From: an uncultured Pedosphaera sp.
Lineage (GTDB): Bacteria; Verrucomicrobiota; Verrucomicrobiia; Limisphaerales; Pedosphaeraceae
Direction: 5' to 3'
Assembly: GCA_903930565.1 (NCBI GenBank)
Contig: CAIYZC010000464.1
Span: 1-47,632, forward strand
Length of the DNA: 47,632 nt
Shown: positions 38,706 to 47,632 of the stretch, piece after piece
Numbering within the stretch: position 1 is the first letter of the stretch
Layout of the letters: each line of letters begins with the position of its first letter
The notes under the pieces: model-generated
Told to the model about the DNA's origin: nothing
The model's input: only the letters and a program-made list of their open reading frames with translations
Databases searched by the model: none
Made by a program: the position numbers and the translations under genes

Positions 38706-39680
38706 ATGAGTCATTTGGCCCGGGCGCGGGAAGTTTTTGCGGTGGAAATGGCGGCGCTGCGAAGCGTCCGCGGCTTGTTGGACGAAAATTTCGACCGGGC
38801 GGTCGAGCGTGTCGTCGCCGCTTTGGCGGAACGGGGCAAAATTGTGGTGGTGGGCATTGGCAAGTCAGGCAACGTGGGGGGCAAAATCGCCGCAACCCTG
38901 ACCAGCACCGGATCCACCAGCGTGATCATGAACAGCGTCGACGCGTTGCACGGCGATCTGGGCGTGGTGAACGACGGCGATGTCATTTTGGCGTTGAGCT
39001 ATTCCGGGGAATCTGAAGAATTGGTTTCCTTGATTCCCGCCTTGAAACGCTTTCGCGTGGTGATTGTCACTATGACGGGATCGTTAAAATCCTCGCTCGC
39101 CCGGCATAGTGATGTGGTTTTAAACGTTAAAGTGCCCAAGGAGGCCTGCCCCTTCAATTTGGCGCCCACGGCCAGTACGACGGCCATGCTGGTGATGGGG
39201 GACGCGCTGGCGATGGCGGTGATGGAGGCCCGGGGCTTTCGGGCCTCGGATTTCGCGCGGCATCATCCCGCCGGGGCGATTGGGCGGGCTTTGCTGCTCA
39301 AGGTGGGGGACATCATGCGCCAAGGGGAACGGAACGCGGTGGCGCCGGAGGATTTGACCGTGGAAGCGGCCTTGTTGGTGATGACGCGCGCCAAATCCGG
39401 CAGTTTGAGCATTGTCAACGCCCGCGGACGCTTGGTCGGGGTGTTCACGGACGGTGATTTGCGGCGTTTGATGGCGGCGGATCGGCAAGGTTGCTTCGAC
39501 CGGCCGTTGCGCACAGTCATGACCCGCCGTCCGGTGGCCATCCGGGAGGACGCCTTGGCGGTCGCGGCCTTGAAACTGTTCGATGAACGCAACATCGATG
39601 ATTTGATCGTGGTGAACGCCCGAAACGAGCCCGTGGGTTTGATCGATTCGCAGGATTTGCCCAAGCTCAAAATGGTCTGA
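38706..39680 (+). CDS. kdsD: KpsF/GutQ family arabinose-5-phosphate isomerase (SIS + CBS domains)
   Basis: 'GKIVVVGIGKSGNVGGKIAATLTSTGSTSVIMNSVDALHGDLGVVNDGDVILALSYSGESEEL', CBS pair 'SLSIVNARGRLVGVFTDGDLRRLM...'. Start ATG 38706 preferred over 38607. Confidence 0.94.
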   Translation: MSHLARAREVFAVEMAALRSVRGLLDENFDRAVERVVAALAERGKIVVVGIGKSGNVGGKIAATLTSTGSTSVIMNSVDALHGDLGVVNDGDVILALSYSGESEELVSLIPALKRFRVVIVTMTGSLKSSLARHSDVVLNVKVPKEACPFNLAPTASTTAMLVMGDALAMAVMEARGFRASDFARHHPAGAIGRALLLKVGDIMRQGERNAVAPEDLTVEAALLVMTRAKSGSLSIVNARGRLVGVFTDGDLRRLMAADRQGCFDRPLRTVMTRRPVAIREDALAVAALKLFDERNIDDLIVVNARNEPVGLIDSQDLPKLKMV

Positions 39681-39700
39681 ACCTCCCCCCTCCCTTAGCG

Positions 39701-40522
39701 ATGCGCCCAATTGTCCTGATTCTGCTTGCCGTGGCCGGCCTATTCGGTTTAACCGGTTGTGCCACGATGTCCGAACCCAACCCGGCCAACCCTGCGCCCG
39801 CCACCGCCCGTCCGGCGGTGCCGCCCGCCCCTCCGGGCATGGCGGCCCGGACGTTCCAACGCACCCTTCCGGCGGGGGCGAAAACGGAATACCTGCTGCA
39901 ATTGCCCCCGGGTTATGCCGCCGCCGCCAACCGGCGGTGGCCGTTGATCCTGTTTCTCCACGGGGCGGGGGAACGGGGCAACGAGGTGGCGCGGGTCGCG
40001 CAGCATGGTCCGATGAAGTTTCTGGCGCAACACCCCGAAATGCCGTTCATCGTGGTGGCCCCGCAATGTGTGCCCGGAGAGCATTGGTCCACGGAAGCCC
40101 TGCTGGCTTTGTTGGACGATGTGACCCAGCGTTACGCGGTGGACGCGCGGCGGGTTTATCTGACGGGCTTGAGCATGGGCGGCTACGGGACTTGGAACTT
40201 GGGCACCTCGCATCCCGAGCGGTTTGCGGCCATCGCGCCTATCTGTGGGGGTGGGGAATTGATTTCAGTCCTGTTGACCCGGGATTTCGACGGGCGGCGG
40301 GAGGCTTTGCAAAGGCTGCCGATCTGGGCGTTTCACGGGGCGAAGGACTTGACGGTGCCGTTGGCGGAATCCGAGCGGATGGTCAAGCTGGCCCGGGAAT
40401 CGGGCGGTCGGGAAGTGGAATTAACCGTGTACCCGAACGCGGGCCACGATTCTTGGACGGAAACGTACGGCCACCCGCGCTTGTACGAGTGGTTTTTGCG
40501 GCATCAATTGGGCGGCCTGTGA
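39701..40522 (+). CDS. Lipoprotein alpha/beta hydrolase (esterase / prolyl oligopeptidase-like)
   Basis: Lipobox 'LFGLTGCA'; 'WPLILFLHGAGERGNE', 'VYLTGLSMGGYGTWNLGTSHPERFAAIAPICGGG'. Confidence 0.88.
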   Translation: MRPIVLILLAVAGLFGLTGCATMSEPNPANPAPATARPAVPPAPPGMAARTFQRTLPAGAKTEYLLQLPPGYAAAANRRWPLILFLHGAGERGNEVARVAQHGPMKFLAQHPEMPFIVVAPQCVPGEHWSTEALLALLDDVTQRYAVDARRVYLTGLSMGGYGTWNLGTSHPERFAAIAPICGGGELISVLLTRDFDGRREALQRLPIWAFHGAKDLTVPLAESERMVKLARESGGREVELTVYPNAGHDSWTETYGHPRLYEWFLRHQLGGL

Positions 40523-40547
40523 GCCCTCCGGGCGCCGACCAATCCGC

Positions 40548-40682
40548 TTAGTCGCGGGGTTTGCCGCGCAGCGTCACGTCGGGGCCGTCGGCCGAGCCGA
40601 ATGCCGCCACCCACAGGGCGGGGCCGAAGAAGAACAAAATTCCGATGGGGACACACAGCACACCCCAGATATTCGAATCCAT
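40548..40682 (-). CDS. Small membrane protein (44 aa), putative
   Basis: MDSNIWGVLCVPIGILFFFGPALWVAAFGSADGPDVTLRGKPRD: a single TM helix in an otherwise empty intergenic gap. Confidence 0.4.
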   Translation of the reverse strand: MDSNIWGVLCVPIGILFFFGPALWVAAFGSADGPDVTLRGKPRD

Positions 40683-40849
40683 ATGCCTTGGGAGCATAGG
40701 CCGACGCCGGGGTTTGGCAAGGAAAAGAAAAGCGCCGCGGGGGGCGGCCTCGGTTTGGCCCCGGTTGCCAATCACTTGCGGCCGGGAAGGGCATCGGCCA
40801 TAGTTTTAGCTGCCGTCCAAACGATTAAACGGGCGGGAGCAAGGCAAAC

Positions 40850-41920
40850 TTGGTGACTGGAAAAGAATTCAGCGGACGTTGGCAAAATCTGGCCGCGCTG
40901 TCGATGGCGCAGCGGGTGGCTTTGTGCCTCTTCATGGTCTTCGTGGTCGGCGTGTTCGATTTCCTGACCGGCTTTGAATTGAATTTTTTCGCTTTTTACC
41001 TGATCCCCGTGTTTCTGGCGGTTTGGTGTGTGAGCCGGGGGTTCGGCATGGTGATTTCGATCCTGTGCGTGGGGGCCTCCATCGCGGGGGATTTGAACGC
41101 GGGCGTGCGCTATTCCAGTTCCCTGGTGCCCATCTGGAATGTGGCCATCTCCATGATTTTTTACCTGGTGGTGGTTTGGATTTTGGCCACCCTCCGCTCG
41201 CTGCACCAGCGCTTGGAGGAGCGGGTGCGGCAACGGACCGCCGCGTTGAACAGCGAAATGCAGGAGCGGTTGCGGTTGGAGGAGGAGATTCTGAACGTGA
41301 GCGAGCGGGAGCAGCGCCGCATCGGCCACGATCTGCACGACAGCCTGTGCCAGCACCTGACCGGGGTGGCGCTGGCGGGCGAGGTCCTGCGGGAACAATT
41401 GGCCGCGCAGGGCCGGGCGGAGGCGCCGGCGCTGGGGCGGATTGTGGGCATGATCGAAAAGGCGATTGAATTGACGCGCACCTTGGCGCGGGGATTGCAC
41501 CCTTTCGAGCTGAAGGGGGAGGGTTTCCCCGACGCGCTGCGCGAGCTCACCAACACCATCACCCTCGGTTTTAAAATACCCTGTTATTTCGCCGGGGACC
41601 GCCAAGCCGTAAACTTGGCCCCGGGCGTCGGCGTCCATTTGTACCGGATCGCCCAGGAAGCCATCAACAACGCTTTGAAACACAGCAAGGCGCGGGAAAT
41701 CCGCGTGGGGCTGGAAACCGACGCCGACTTCGTGACTCTCACCGTGGCCGATGACGGGGTGGGGGTTCCCCGGAATCCACCGGGTGGCAAGGGCATGGGC
41801 CTGCGGATCATGGCCTACCGGGCCAGTGTCATCGGCGCCCAATTTGACCTCGAGCGGCTCCACCCGCAGGGCACCCGTATCCGCTGCCGCGTGCCCCTGG
41901 TGGCGCCGGCCGTCGCCTGA
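40850..41920 (+). CDS. Sensor histidine kinase, NarL-family (HisKA_3 type)
   Basis: N-terminal TM domain; 'EREQRRIGHDLHDSLCQHLTGVALAGEVL' H-box; 'YRIAQEAINNALKHSKAREIRV' N-box; 'GKGMGLRIMAYRASVIGA'. Start is TTG 40850 or GTG 40853. Confidence 0.92.
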   Translation: MVTGKEFSGRWQNLAALSMAQRVALCLFMVFVVGVFDFLTGFELNFFAFYLIPVFLAVWCVSRGFGMVISILCVGASIAGDLNAGVRYSSSLVPIWNVAISMIFYLVVVWILATLRSLHQRLEERVRQRTAALNSEMQERLRLEEEILNVSEREQRRIGHDLHDSLCQHLTGVALAGEVLREQLAAQGRAEAPALGRIVGMIEKAIELTRTLARGLHPFELKGEGFPDALRELTNTITLGFKIPCYFAGDRQAVNLAPGVGVHLYRIAQEAINNALKHSKAREIRVGLETDADFVTLTVADDGVGVPRNPPGGKGMGLRIMAYRASVIGAQFDLERLHPQGTRIRCRVPLVAPAVA

Positions 41921-42579
41921 TGCAACCCAAGGCAAAAGTTTTGTTGGTGGACGACCACCCGCTCGTGCGGGAATGGCTCGGCACCTTGATCAACCAGCAA
42001 CCCGACCTGGAGGTGTGCGGGGAGGTGGCGAATGCCCCGCAGGCGCTCGGCCACCTGGCCGCCCACCCGGCGGACATCGCGATTGTGGATATTTCGATGG
42101 ATGGCGGGTCCGGTCTGGAGCTCATCAAGAGCGTCAAGATCGCCCACCCGCACCTGCGCGTCATTGTGCTCTCGATGCACGACGAGGAAATGTATGCCGA
42201 GCGGGCCCTCCGCGCGGGTGCCCGCGGCTACATCATGAAACGCGAAGCCACCAAGCGGGTGCTGGAGGCAATCCGCGCCGTGCTGGCGGGGCGGCTGTAC
42301 CTGAGCGACAAAATGACCGCGGCCATGGCGGAGCGGTTCGTGGAGCGCGGGCCCCGGCCCGCCGGCTCACGGATCGCGGAGTTGAGCGACCGGGAACTCG
42401 AAGTGTTCGAGCTGCTCGGCCGCGGCCAGAGCACCCGCCAGATTGCGGATGACCTGCATGTGAGTTTCAAGACCGTCCAGGCCTTCTGCGCCCGGATCAA
42501 GGAGAAGTTGCAAGTGGCCAATGCCACGGAATTGCTCGTCGAGGCCGTCCGCTGGCACGACCGCCGCGAGCGGCCCTGA
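41920..42579 (+). CDS. LuxR/NarL-family response regulator
   Basis: 'KVLLVDDHPLVREWLGTLINQQPDLEVCGE' receiver; 'LSDRELEVFELLGRGQSTRQIADDLHVSFKTVQAFCARIKEKLQVANATELLVEAV' HTH; TGATG overlap with kinase. Confidence 0.95.
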   Translation: MQPKAKVLLVDDHPLVREWLGTLINQQPDLEVCGEVANAPQALGHLAAHPADIAIVDISMDGGSGLELIKSVKIAHPHLRVIVLSMHDEEMYAERALRAGARGYIMKREATKRVLEAIRAVLAGRLYLSDKMTAAMAERFVERGPRPAGSRIAELSDRELEVFELLGRGQSTRQIADDLHVSFKTVQAFCARIKEKLQVANATELLVEAVRWHDRRERP

Positions 42580-42596
42580 GGCGCCCCCCGCGCCGC

Positions 42597-42615
42597 TGTA
42601 CGGTCCCGCCGTACA
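42597..42615. promoter_or_regulatory. Short perfect inverted repeat TGTACGG-N5-CCGTACA downstream of response regulator / upstream of efflux genes
   Basis: Arms 42597-42603 / 42609-42615; no T-run follows, so operator is possible. Confidence 0.4.
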
Positions 42616-42775
42616 CGAAGTATAGGCCCCGCCCCACAGACAGGCATGGCGGCCGCGCTTTATGGTTTAAGGCGTGAGCGCGAAGATCGCAATCCTACCG
42701 GGGGCCACCCGGCGCCCATGGCGAGGGGCGCCGCCGCCCCCTTGGATTGTCCGCGTACCGCAACTTTAAACTACG

Positions 42776-44002
42776 ATGAAAAACTACACCCCGACGGGCC
42801 GGTCTCCGGCCAAGTTGGCGGGACTGCTGGCCGTGGCCGCCACCGCCGGACTCCTGCTGCGCACCGGCTTCGGCGAGCCGTCCGTCCCCAAGTCCCCCGC
42901 CCCGGCTCCGGTCCCGGCCGGCCAGACCTCCTCGGCGCCGACGCCGGACGCCGCGGCCGTCACCCTCACCGCCGACCAATTGGCCGCCATCAAGCTCGCC
43001 CCCGTGGGCACCCACGAATTCCCCTTGGAGAAGGACGCGGTGGGGAGCATCGATTACGATGAGGATCTCGCGGTGCCGGTGTCCACGCCCTATCCGGGGA
43101 AAATCATCGCCACCTTCGCCAAGCTGGGGGACGACGTCCGGAAAGGCCAGCCGCTCTACACGATCGACAGTCCGGATTTGGTGCAAGCCGAGTCCACGCT
43201 GATCGGCGCGGCGGCGGCCTTCGCGCTGACCAGCAAAGAATTGGCGCGGGCCAGGAGTCTCTTCGGCACCAACGGGGTTTCGGAACGCGAGGTGGAGCAG
43301 GCCACCGCCGACGCCCAGACGGCGGAAGGGGCGCTGAAGGCGGCGCGGGATTCCGTGCGGGTGTTCGGTAAAAGCGAGCCGGAGATCGACGCGGCGATCG
43401 CCACCCGGCAGATCGACCACACACTGCTTGTTTCCAGCCCGATCAACGGGCGGATCACCGCGCGCAACGCGCAGCCCGGCTTGCTCGTCCAGCCCGGCAT
43501 AACCCCCGCGCCCTATTCCGTCGCGGATCTGAGCAGCAAATGGATGTTGGCCAGCGTGACGGAGACGGACAGCGCGATGTTCCGGCCGGGGCAGCGCGCC
43601 CGGGCGACATTGATGGCCCATCCGGGGCGCACTTTCGAAGGCCAAATCGCCCGCTTGGGATCGTCCGTCGATCCCACCACCCACCGGCTCACGCTCCGCG
43701 TGGAATTGCCGGACCCGCAGGACGAACTGCGACCGGGAATGCTGGCCAATTTCACCATCGTGGTGAAGGAGCCGGCGACCGCGACCGCCGTGCCGCTGGC
43801 CGCGGTGGTGCGGAACGGCGACGGCACCATGAATGCCTGGGTGACCACGGACCACAAAAGGTTTGTGCAACGGCCGGTCAAGGTGGGGCTGCAACACGCC
43901 GGGAATTATCAGATTCTCGAAGGTTTAAAGCCCGGGGAGCAGGCGGTGACGGAAGGGGCGGTGTTCCTCGCCAACATCCTGTTTGGGCCGCCCGCGGACT
44001 AA
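42776..44002 (+). CDS. RND efflux periplasmic adaptor (CzcB/CusB-like)
   Basis: 'VGSIDYDEDLAVPVSTPYPGKIIATFAKLGDDVRKGQPLYTIDSPDLVQAESTLI', 'INGRITARNAQPGLLVQPG'. Confidence 0.92.
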   Translation: MKNYTPTGRSPAKLAGLLAVAATAGLLLRTGFGEPSVPKSPAPAPVPAGQTSSAPTPDAAAVTLTADQLAAIKLAPVGTHEFPLEKDAVGSIDYDEDLAVPVSTPYPGKIIATFAKLGDDVRKGQPLYTIDSPDLVQAESTLIGAAAAFALTSKELARARSLFGTNGVSEREVEQATADAQTAEGALKAARDSVRVFGKSEPEIDAAIATRQIDHTLLVSSPINGRITARNAQPGLLVQPGITPAPYSVADLSSKWMLASVTETDSAMFRPGQRARATLMAHPGRTFEGQIARLGSSVDPTTHRLTLRVELPDPQDELRPGMLANFTIVVKEPATATAVPLAAVVRNGDGTMNAWVTTDHKRFVQRPVKVGLQHAGNYQILEGLKPGEQAVTEGAVFLANILFGPPAD

Positions 44003-44044
44003 ACTCCCGTCGCCACCACCGCATTCCACGAACCCATATTCTCC

Positions 44045-47000
44045 ATGCTAAAATCCATCATTGCCGCCTGTCTCAGCCGGCGCGCGATCGTGCTCATGGC
44101 CCTGCTCGCGTTCAGCGGCGCCGGGTACGCCGCCTTCAAAATCCTGAACATTGAAGCGTATCCCAACCCCACGCCGGTGATTCTGGAAATCACCGCCCAA
44201 GCGCCGGGGTTGTCGGCCGAAGAAATGGAGCGCTATTACACGACACCCATTGAAATCGGACTTTACAGCACGCCGGGAATCGACGTCATCCGCTCCTCCT
44301 CTTTCTACGGACTGTCCTTCGTGCGGGTGGTCTTCAAATACGGGGTGGATTACCACTTCGCGTATGCGCAGGCGGATATCGCGCTGCAGCAGAATGTCAC
44401 TCTGCCGGGCGGGCAAACCCCGCAGATTCAGCAAAACAGCACGACCGGGGAGATCTACCGCTACCAAGTCAAGGGGCCGAAGAATTTCGGTCTTACCAAC
44501 CTCCGCACGGTGGAGGATTGGATTGTTCTGCGCCGGTTGTCCACCATTCCCGGAATTGTCCAAATCAACAGTTGGGGCGGGACCACCAAGCAATTCGATG
44601 TGGACGTGGATCCCAACAAATTGGAGGCGTATGGCGTCACGGTTCCCCAAATTATCACCGCCTTGGGCAACGCTAACATCAATGTCGGCGGGCGCGAAAT
44701 CCGGGTCGGGCAACAATCCATCAACATCCGGGGCGTGGGCCTCATCGACGATGGCGGGACGGATGATTTGACCCAGGGCTACAAGGTGGACGACATCGAA
44801 AACGTGGTTTTGAACCAGGTCAACGGCGTGCCGGTGCTGGTCAAGGATGTGGCCAGTGTGAAGGTGGGCTTCGTGCCACGACTGGGCATCTGCGGCCGGG
44901 ACGACGACGATGATGTGGCCGCGGGCGTGGTCGTGATGAGCCGGATCCAACAGACGGCCAAGATGTTGCCGAAAGTCAAAGCCGAACTGGACAAGTTGAA
45001 CACCGACGGTTCCCTCCCGCCCGGGGTGAAAGTGGACCCTTTTTACGACCGTGGCGCCCTCATTGGCGTCACCACGCACACGGTGCTCCACAATTTGGTG
45101 TTCGGGTGCGTCCTGGTCTTCCTGATCCAATGGATCTTCCTGGGCGATCTGCGGAGCGCGATCATCGTCGGGGTGAACATCCCGTTCGCCCTGTTCTTCG
45201 CCATCATGGTGTTGGTCGCCCAGGGGGAAAGCGGCAACCTGCTCTCCGTCGGCGCGGTGGACTTCGGCATCATCGTCGATTCGGCGGTGATCCTCGTGGA
45301 AAATGTCTTTCGCAACTTCCAACGGAACAAGGAAGAGCGGGCCGTCCTGCTCGGCCGCCTGGGCAACGGGTTTTTTGGCTCCGATCCGACCCGTCCCTTG
45401 GCGGAATCCGGCTCGCCCAGCCACCATTGGAACGACCGACTCCGCTTGATTTTGATCAGCGCGCTGCAAGTGGACAAGGCGATCATTTTCTCCGGGCTGA
45501 TCACCGTGGCGGGTTTTGTGCCCCTCTTCACCATGCAAGGCGTCGAAGGGCAAATCTTCGGCCCCATGGCCCGCACTTATGGCTATGCACTGCTGGGCGC
45601 CTTGATTGCCAGCTTCACCATCACGCCGGTGCTCGCCTCGCTCTTCCTGCCGGAGCACGTGGAGGAAAAGGAAACGATTGTGGTGCGCATCCTGCACCGG
45701 CTCTACACCCCGATGCTGCGGTTTGGTTTGGCCAACCGCGGGGTGATGGTCGGGGTGGCCCTGGCTTTTCTCGCGGGTTCGGCCTGGATTGCCCAACGCT
45801 TGGGCAGCGAGTTTCTGCCGCAATTGGAAGAAGGCAACTTTTGGATTCGGGCCTCCATGCCGCTCACGCTCTCCCTCCAGGACGGGGAGGAGGCCACCCA
45901 CAAAATGCGCAAGATTCTCATGGGCCACCCGGAAGTGGCCACGGTGATCTCCCAACATGGCCGCCCGGACAACGGCAGCGACGCCTCGCCCTTCTCCAAT
46001 GTGGAACTGTTCGTGCCCCTCAAACCCTTTGACGAATGGCCCAAGGGCCTCACCAAGGAGGGCTTGACCGAAACCGTGCAGAAGGAATTCCAAGCGGCCT
46101 TGCCCGGCGTCACCTTCAACTTCTCCCAATACATTCAGGATAACATCGAAGAAGCGATCTCCGGTGTGAAAGGCGCCAATTCGATCAAAATCATCGGCCC
46201 AAATCTGGAGAAACTGACTGATTTCGCCAACCAAGTGCAGGATCAGATGCGCAAAGTGCGCGGGGTTGAAGATCTGGGCATCTTCCCCGTCCTTGGCCAG
46301 CCCAACTTGAACATCAAGGTGGACCGCGCCAAGGCGGCGCGCTACGGCTTGAACGCCGGCGACGTGGCCAGCGTGATCCAAGCCGCCCTGGGTGGCGCGG
46401 CCGCCACGACGGTGTTGGAAAACGAACGGCAGTTTGGTGTGGTGGTCCGGTACGCCAAGGAATACCGGGATACCACCAACCATATCGGCGACATCAAAGT
46501 CGGCTACCCAACCGCGGGCGGGACCAATGCCTATATCCCGCTCAAAGAATTGGCCAACATTTCGGTGGATACCGGGGCTTCGCTCATTTACCACGAAAGC
46601 ACTCGGCGGTTCATCCCGGTGAAATTCAGCGTGCGGGGGCGCGACCTGGGCAGCACGGTGGCGGAGGCGCAGGAATTGATCCGCAAGCACGTGATCATGC
46701 CCACCGGTTACCGGATGATTTGGTCGGGTGAATTCGAAGACTTGCAGCAGGCCAAGGAGCGATTGGAGTTGATCGTGCCAATCGCCCTGCTGCTGATCAT
46801 TGGGCTGCTGTATTGCCTGTTCAATTCGCTGCTGGAATGTTGCCTCACCTTGCTGGGGATTCCCTTCGCCATCGCCGGCGGCGTTCTGGCGCTGTATGTC
46901 TCGGGCCTGGCTTTCAGCATCTCCGCGGCGATCGGCTTTGTTTCGTTGTTCGGGGTGTCCGTCATGAACGGCATTCTGCTCATCACCTATTACAACCAGG

Positions 47001-47293
47001 CCAAACTCCGGGGCGGCACGCCGACGGAGGCCATGTTCCACGCGGCTTCCACCCGCATGCGCCCGCTGCTCATGACCAGTCTCTCGGCCTGTATCGGCCT
47101 GCTCCCCGCCGCGGTTTCGCATGGCGTGGGGAGCCAGGTCCAACGCCCCCTGGCCACCGTGATTGTGGGCGGCATGTTGGTCGGTCCGATCATGCTCCTG
47201 GTGGTCGTACCGGCCATCAAAATGGTCATTCTGGGCCGCGGCGGCAAATCCGGTGGTGACGGCGTGCCCGCCGCCGCCCCCACCGGCCATTAA
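44045..47293 (+). CDS. RND efflux permease, heavy-metal (CzcA/CusA) type
   Basis: 1082 aa; 'VGAVDFGIIVDSAVILVENVFRNF' HME-type TM4; 'GRDDDDDVAAGVVVMSR'; 'EVATVISQHGRPDNGSDASPFSNVELFVPLKPFDEWP'. Confidence 0.94.
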   Translation: MLKSIIAACLSRRAIVLMALLAFSGAGYAAFKILNIEAYPNPTPVILEITAQAPGLSAEEMERYYTTPIEIGLYSTPGIDVIRSSSFYGLSFVRVVFKYGVDYHFAYAQADIALQQNVTLPGGQTPQIQQNSTTGEIYRYQVKGPKNFGLTNLRTVEDWIVLRRLSTIPGIVQINSWGGTTKQFDVDVDPNKLEAYGVTVPQIITALGNANINVGGREIRVGQQSINIRGVGLIDDGGTDDLTQGYKVDDIENVVLNQVNGVPVLVKDVASVKVGFVPRLGICGRDDDDDVAAGVVVMSRIQQTAKMLPKVKAELDKLNTDGSLPPGVKVDPFYDRGALIGVTTHTVLHNLVFGCVLVFLIQWIFLGDLRSAIIVGVNIPFALFFAIMVLVAQGESGNLLSVGAVDFGIIVDSAVILVENVFRNFQRNKEERAVLLGRLGNGFFGSDPTRPLAESGSPSHHWNDRLRLILISALQVDKAIIFSGLITVAGFVPLFTMQGVEGQIFGPMARTYGYALLGALIASFTITPVLASLFLPEHVEEKETIVVRILHRLYTPMLRFGLANRGVMVGVALAFLAGSAWIAQRLGSEFLPQLEEGNFWIRASMPLTLSLQDGEEATHKMRKILMGHPEVATVISQHGRPDNGSDASPFSNVELFVPLKPFDEWPKGLTKEGLTETVQKEFQAALPGVTFNFSQYIQDNIEEAISGVKGANSIKIIGPNLEKLTDFANQVQDQMRKVRGVEDLGIFPVLGQPNLNIKVDRAKAARYGLNAGDVASVIQAALGGAAATTVLENERQFGVVVRYAKEYRDTTNHIGDIKVGYPTAGGTNAYIPLKELANISVDTGASLIYHESTRRFIPVKFSVRGRDLGSTVAEAQELIRKHVIMPTGYRMIWSGEFEDLQQAKERLELIVPIALLLIIGLLYCLFNSLLECCLTLLGIPFAIAGGVLALYVSGLAFSISAAIGFVSLFGVSVMNGILLITYYNQAKLRGGTPTEAMFHAASTRMRPLLMTSLSACIGLLPAAVSHGVGSQVQRPLATVIVGGMLVGPIMLLVVVPAIKMVILGRGGKSGGDGVPAAAPTGH

Positions 47294-47301
47294 GGAAACT
47301 T

Positions 47302-47632
47302 ATGCGCACTCTGTTCCCATGGATCGTGCTGGCGGTTTGGGCCGCAGGCCTGGCCCGCCCCGCGGCGGCGCAGGAAGCGGCTCCGCCCGCCCAAGCGAAC
47401 GGCACCGCGGAAGCGGCCGCGACTTCCAACGGAGGTCGCAAACCGCGGAAACCGGAAACCGGCCGCCCCGCAAAAACGCATTCCACCACGGGCGCCGGTG
47501 CGGCAGCCCTGGGCAAATCGTCGCCCGCCAAATCCCCGCCCGCGAAACCGCCCACCGCCGCCCAGCCCGCCGGGGCCGGCCCCGGCGTGGCCGCGCCCAA
47601 AACCGGCGGGGCCCCGGCCCCCGCCGCCGCGA
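47302..47632 (+). CDS. Secreted Ala/Pro-rich protein, partial (runs off window)
   Basis: MRTLFPWIVLAVWAAGLARPAAAQEAAPPAQANGTAEAAATSNGGRKPRKPETGRPAKTHSTTG...; signal peptide then low-complexity region. Confidence 0.55.
   Translation, partial: MRTLFPWIVLAVWAAGLARPAAAQEAAPPAQANGTAEAAATSNGGRKPRKPETGRPAKTHSTTGAGAAALGKSSPAKSPPAKPPTAAQPAGAGPGVAAPKTGGAPAPAAA

Noticed and set aside
44048-47290. 1080-aa minus-strand ORF (also 6996-8774 +, 23987-26605 -, 27938-30406 -)
   Set aside because: Antisense shadows of CzcA, UreC, YebC/MMPL and the WPFY/MlaE genes; the sense strands have clear conserved motifs.
1-47632. CRISPR arrays, tRNA/rRNA genes, transposases, prophage blocks
   Set aside because: No regularly spaced direct repeats, no cloverleaf or rRNA-like sequence, and no integrase/transposase proteins recognised by eye. 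tRNAscan-SE/Infernal were not run.

Overview
High-GC bacterial chromosomal segment. The gene content (PVC-type CxxCH dehydrogenase, many Gfo/Idh/MocA oxidoreductases, a 'QSAT..V.GPY...FYR' C-terminal domain) points to a Verrucomicrobia/PVC lineage, but this is inferred from content only. Main loci: (1) partial esterase and a PVC-type heme-binding dehydrogenase; (2) a compact minus-strand locus of about 12 kb combining a beta-barrel porin, urtABCDE and ureD-ureAB(fused)-ureC-ureF-ureG, with no ureE and a strongly His-rich UreG N-terminus; (3) prfB with the canonical +1 programmed frameshift, followed by trpC; (4) two Tat/signal-bearing Gfo/Idh/MocA oxidoreductases and an alpha-L-fucosidase-like gene; (5) YbjQ, YebC and an MMPL/HpnN-like RND exporter, then a secreted protein with many 'WPFY/FPLY' repeats directly upstream of MlaE-MlaF-MlaD-like MCE lipid transport genes; (6) an orphan DNA methyltransferase with TSPPF, DUF309, DedA, KdsD and esterase genes; (7) a NarL-type two-component system next to a CzcBA/CusBA-type RND metal efflux system. 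Strongest candidates for an undescribed system: the WPFY-repeat protein with the MCE cassette, and the ureE-less porin-Urt-Ure locus. Hidden features include a frameshifted gene remnant at 21792-22006, a composite intergenic repeat at 17922-18115, and several hairpins. No tRNA, rRNA, CRISPR array or transposase was recognised.
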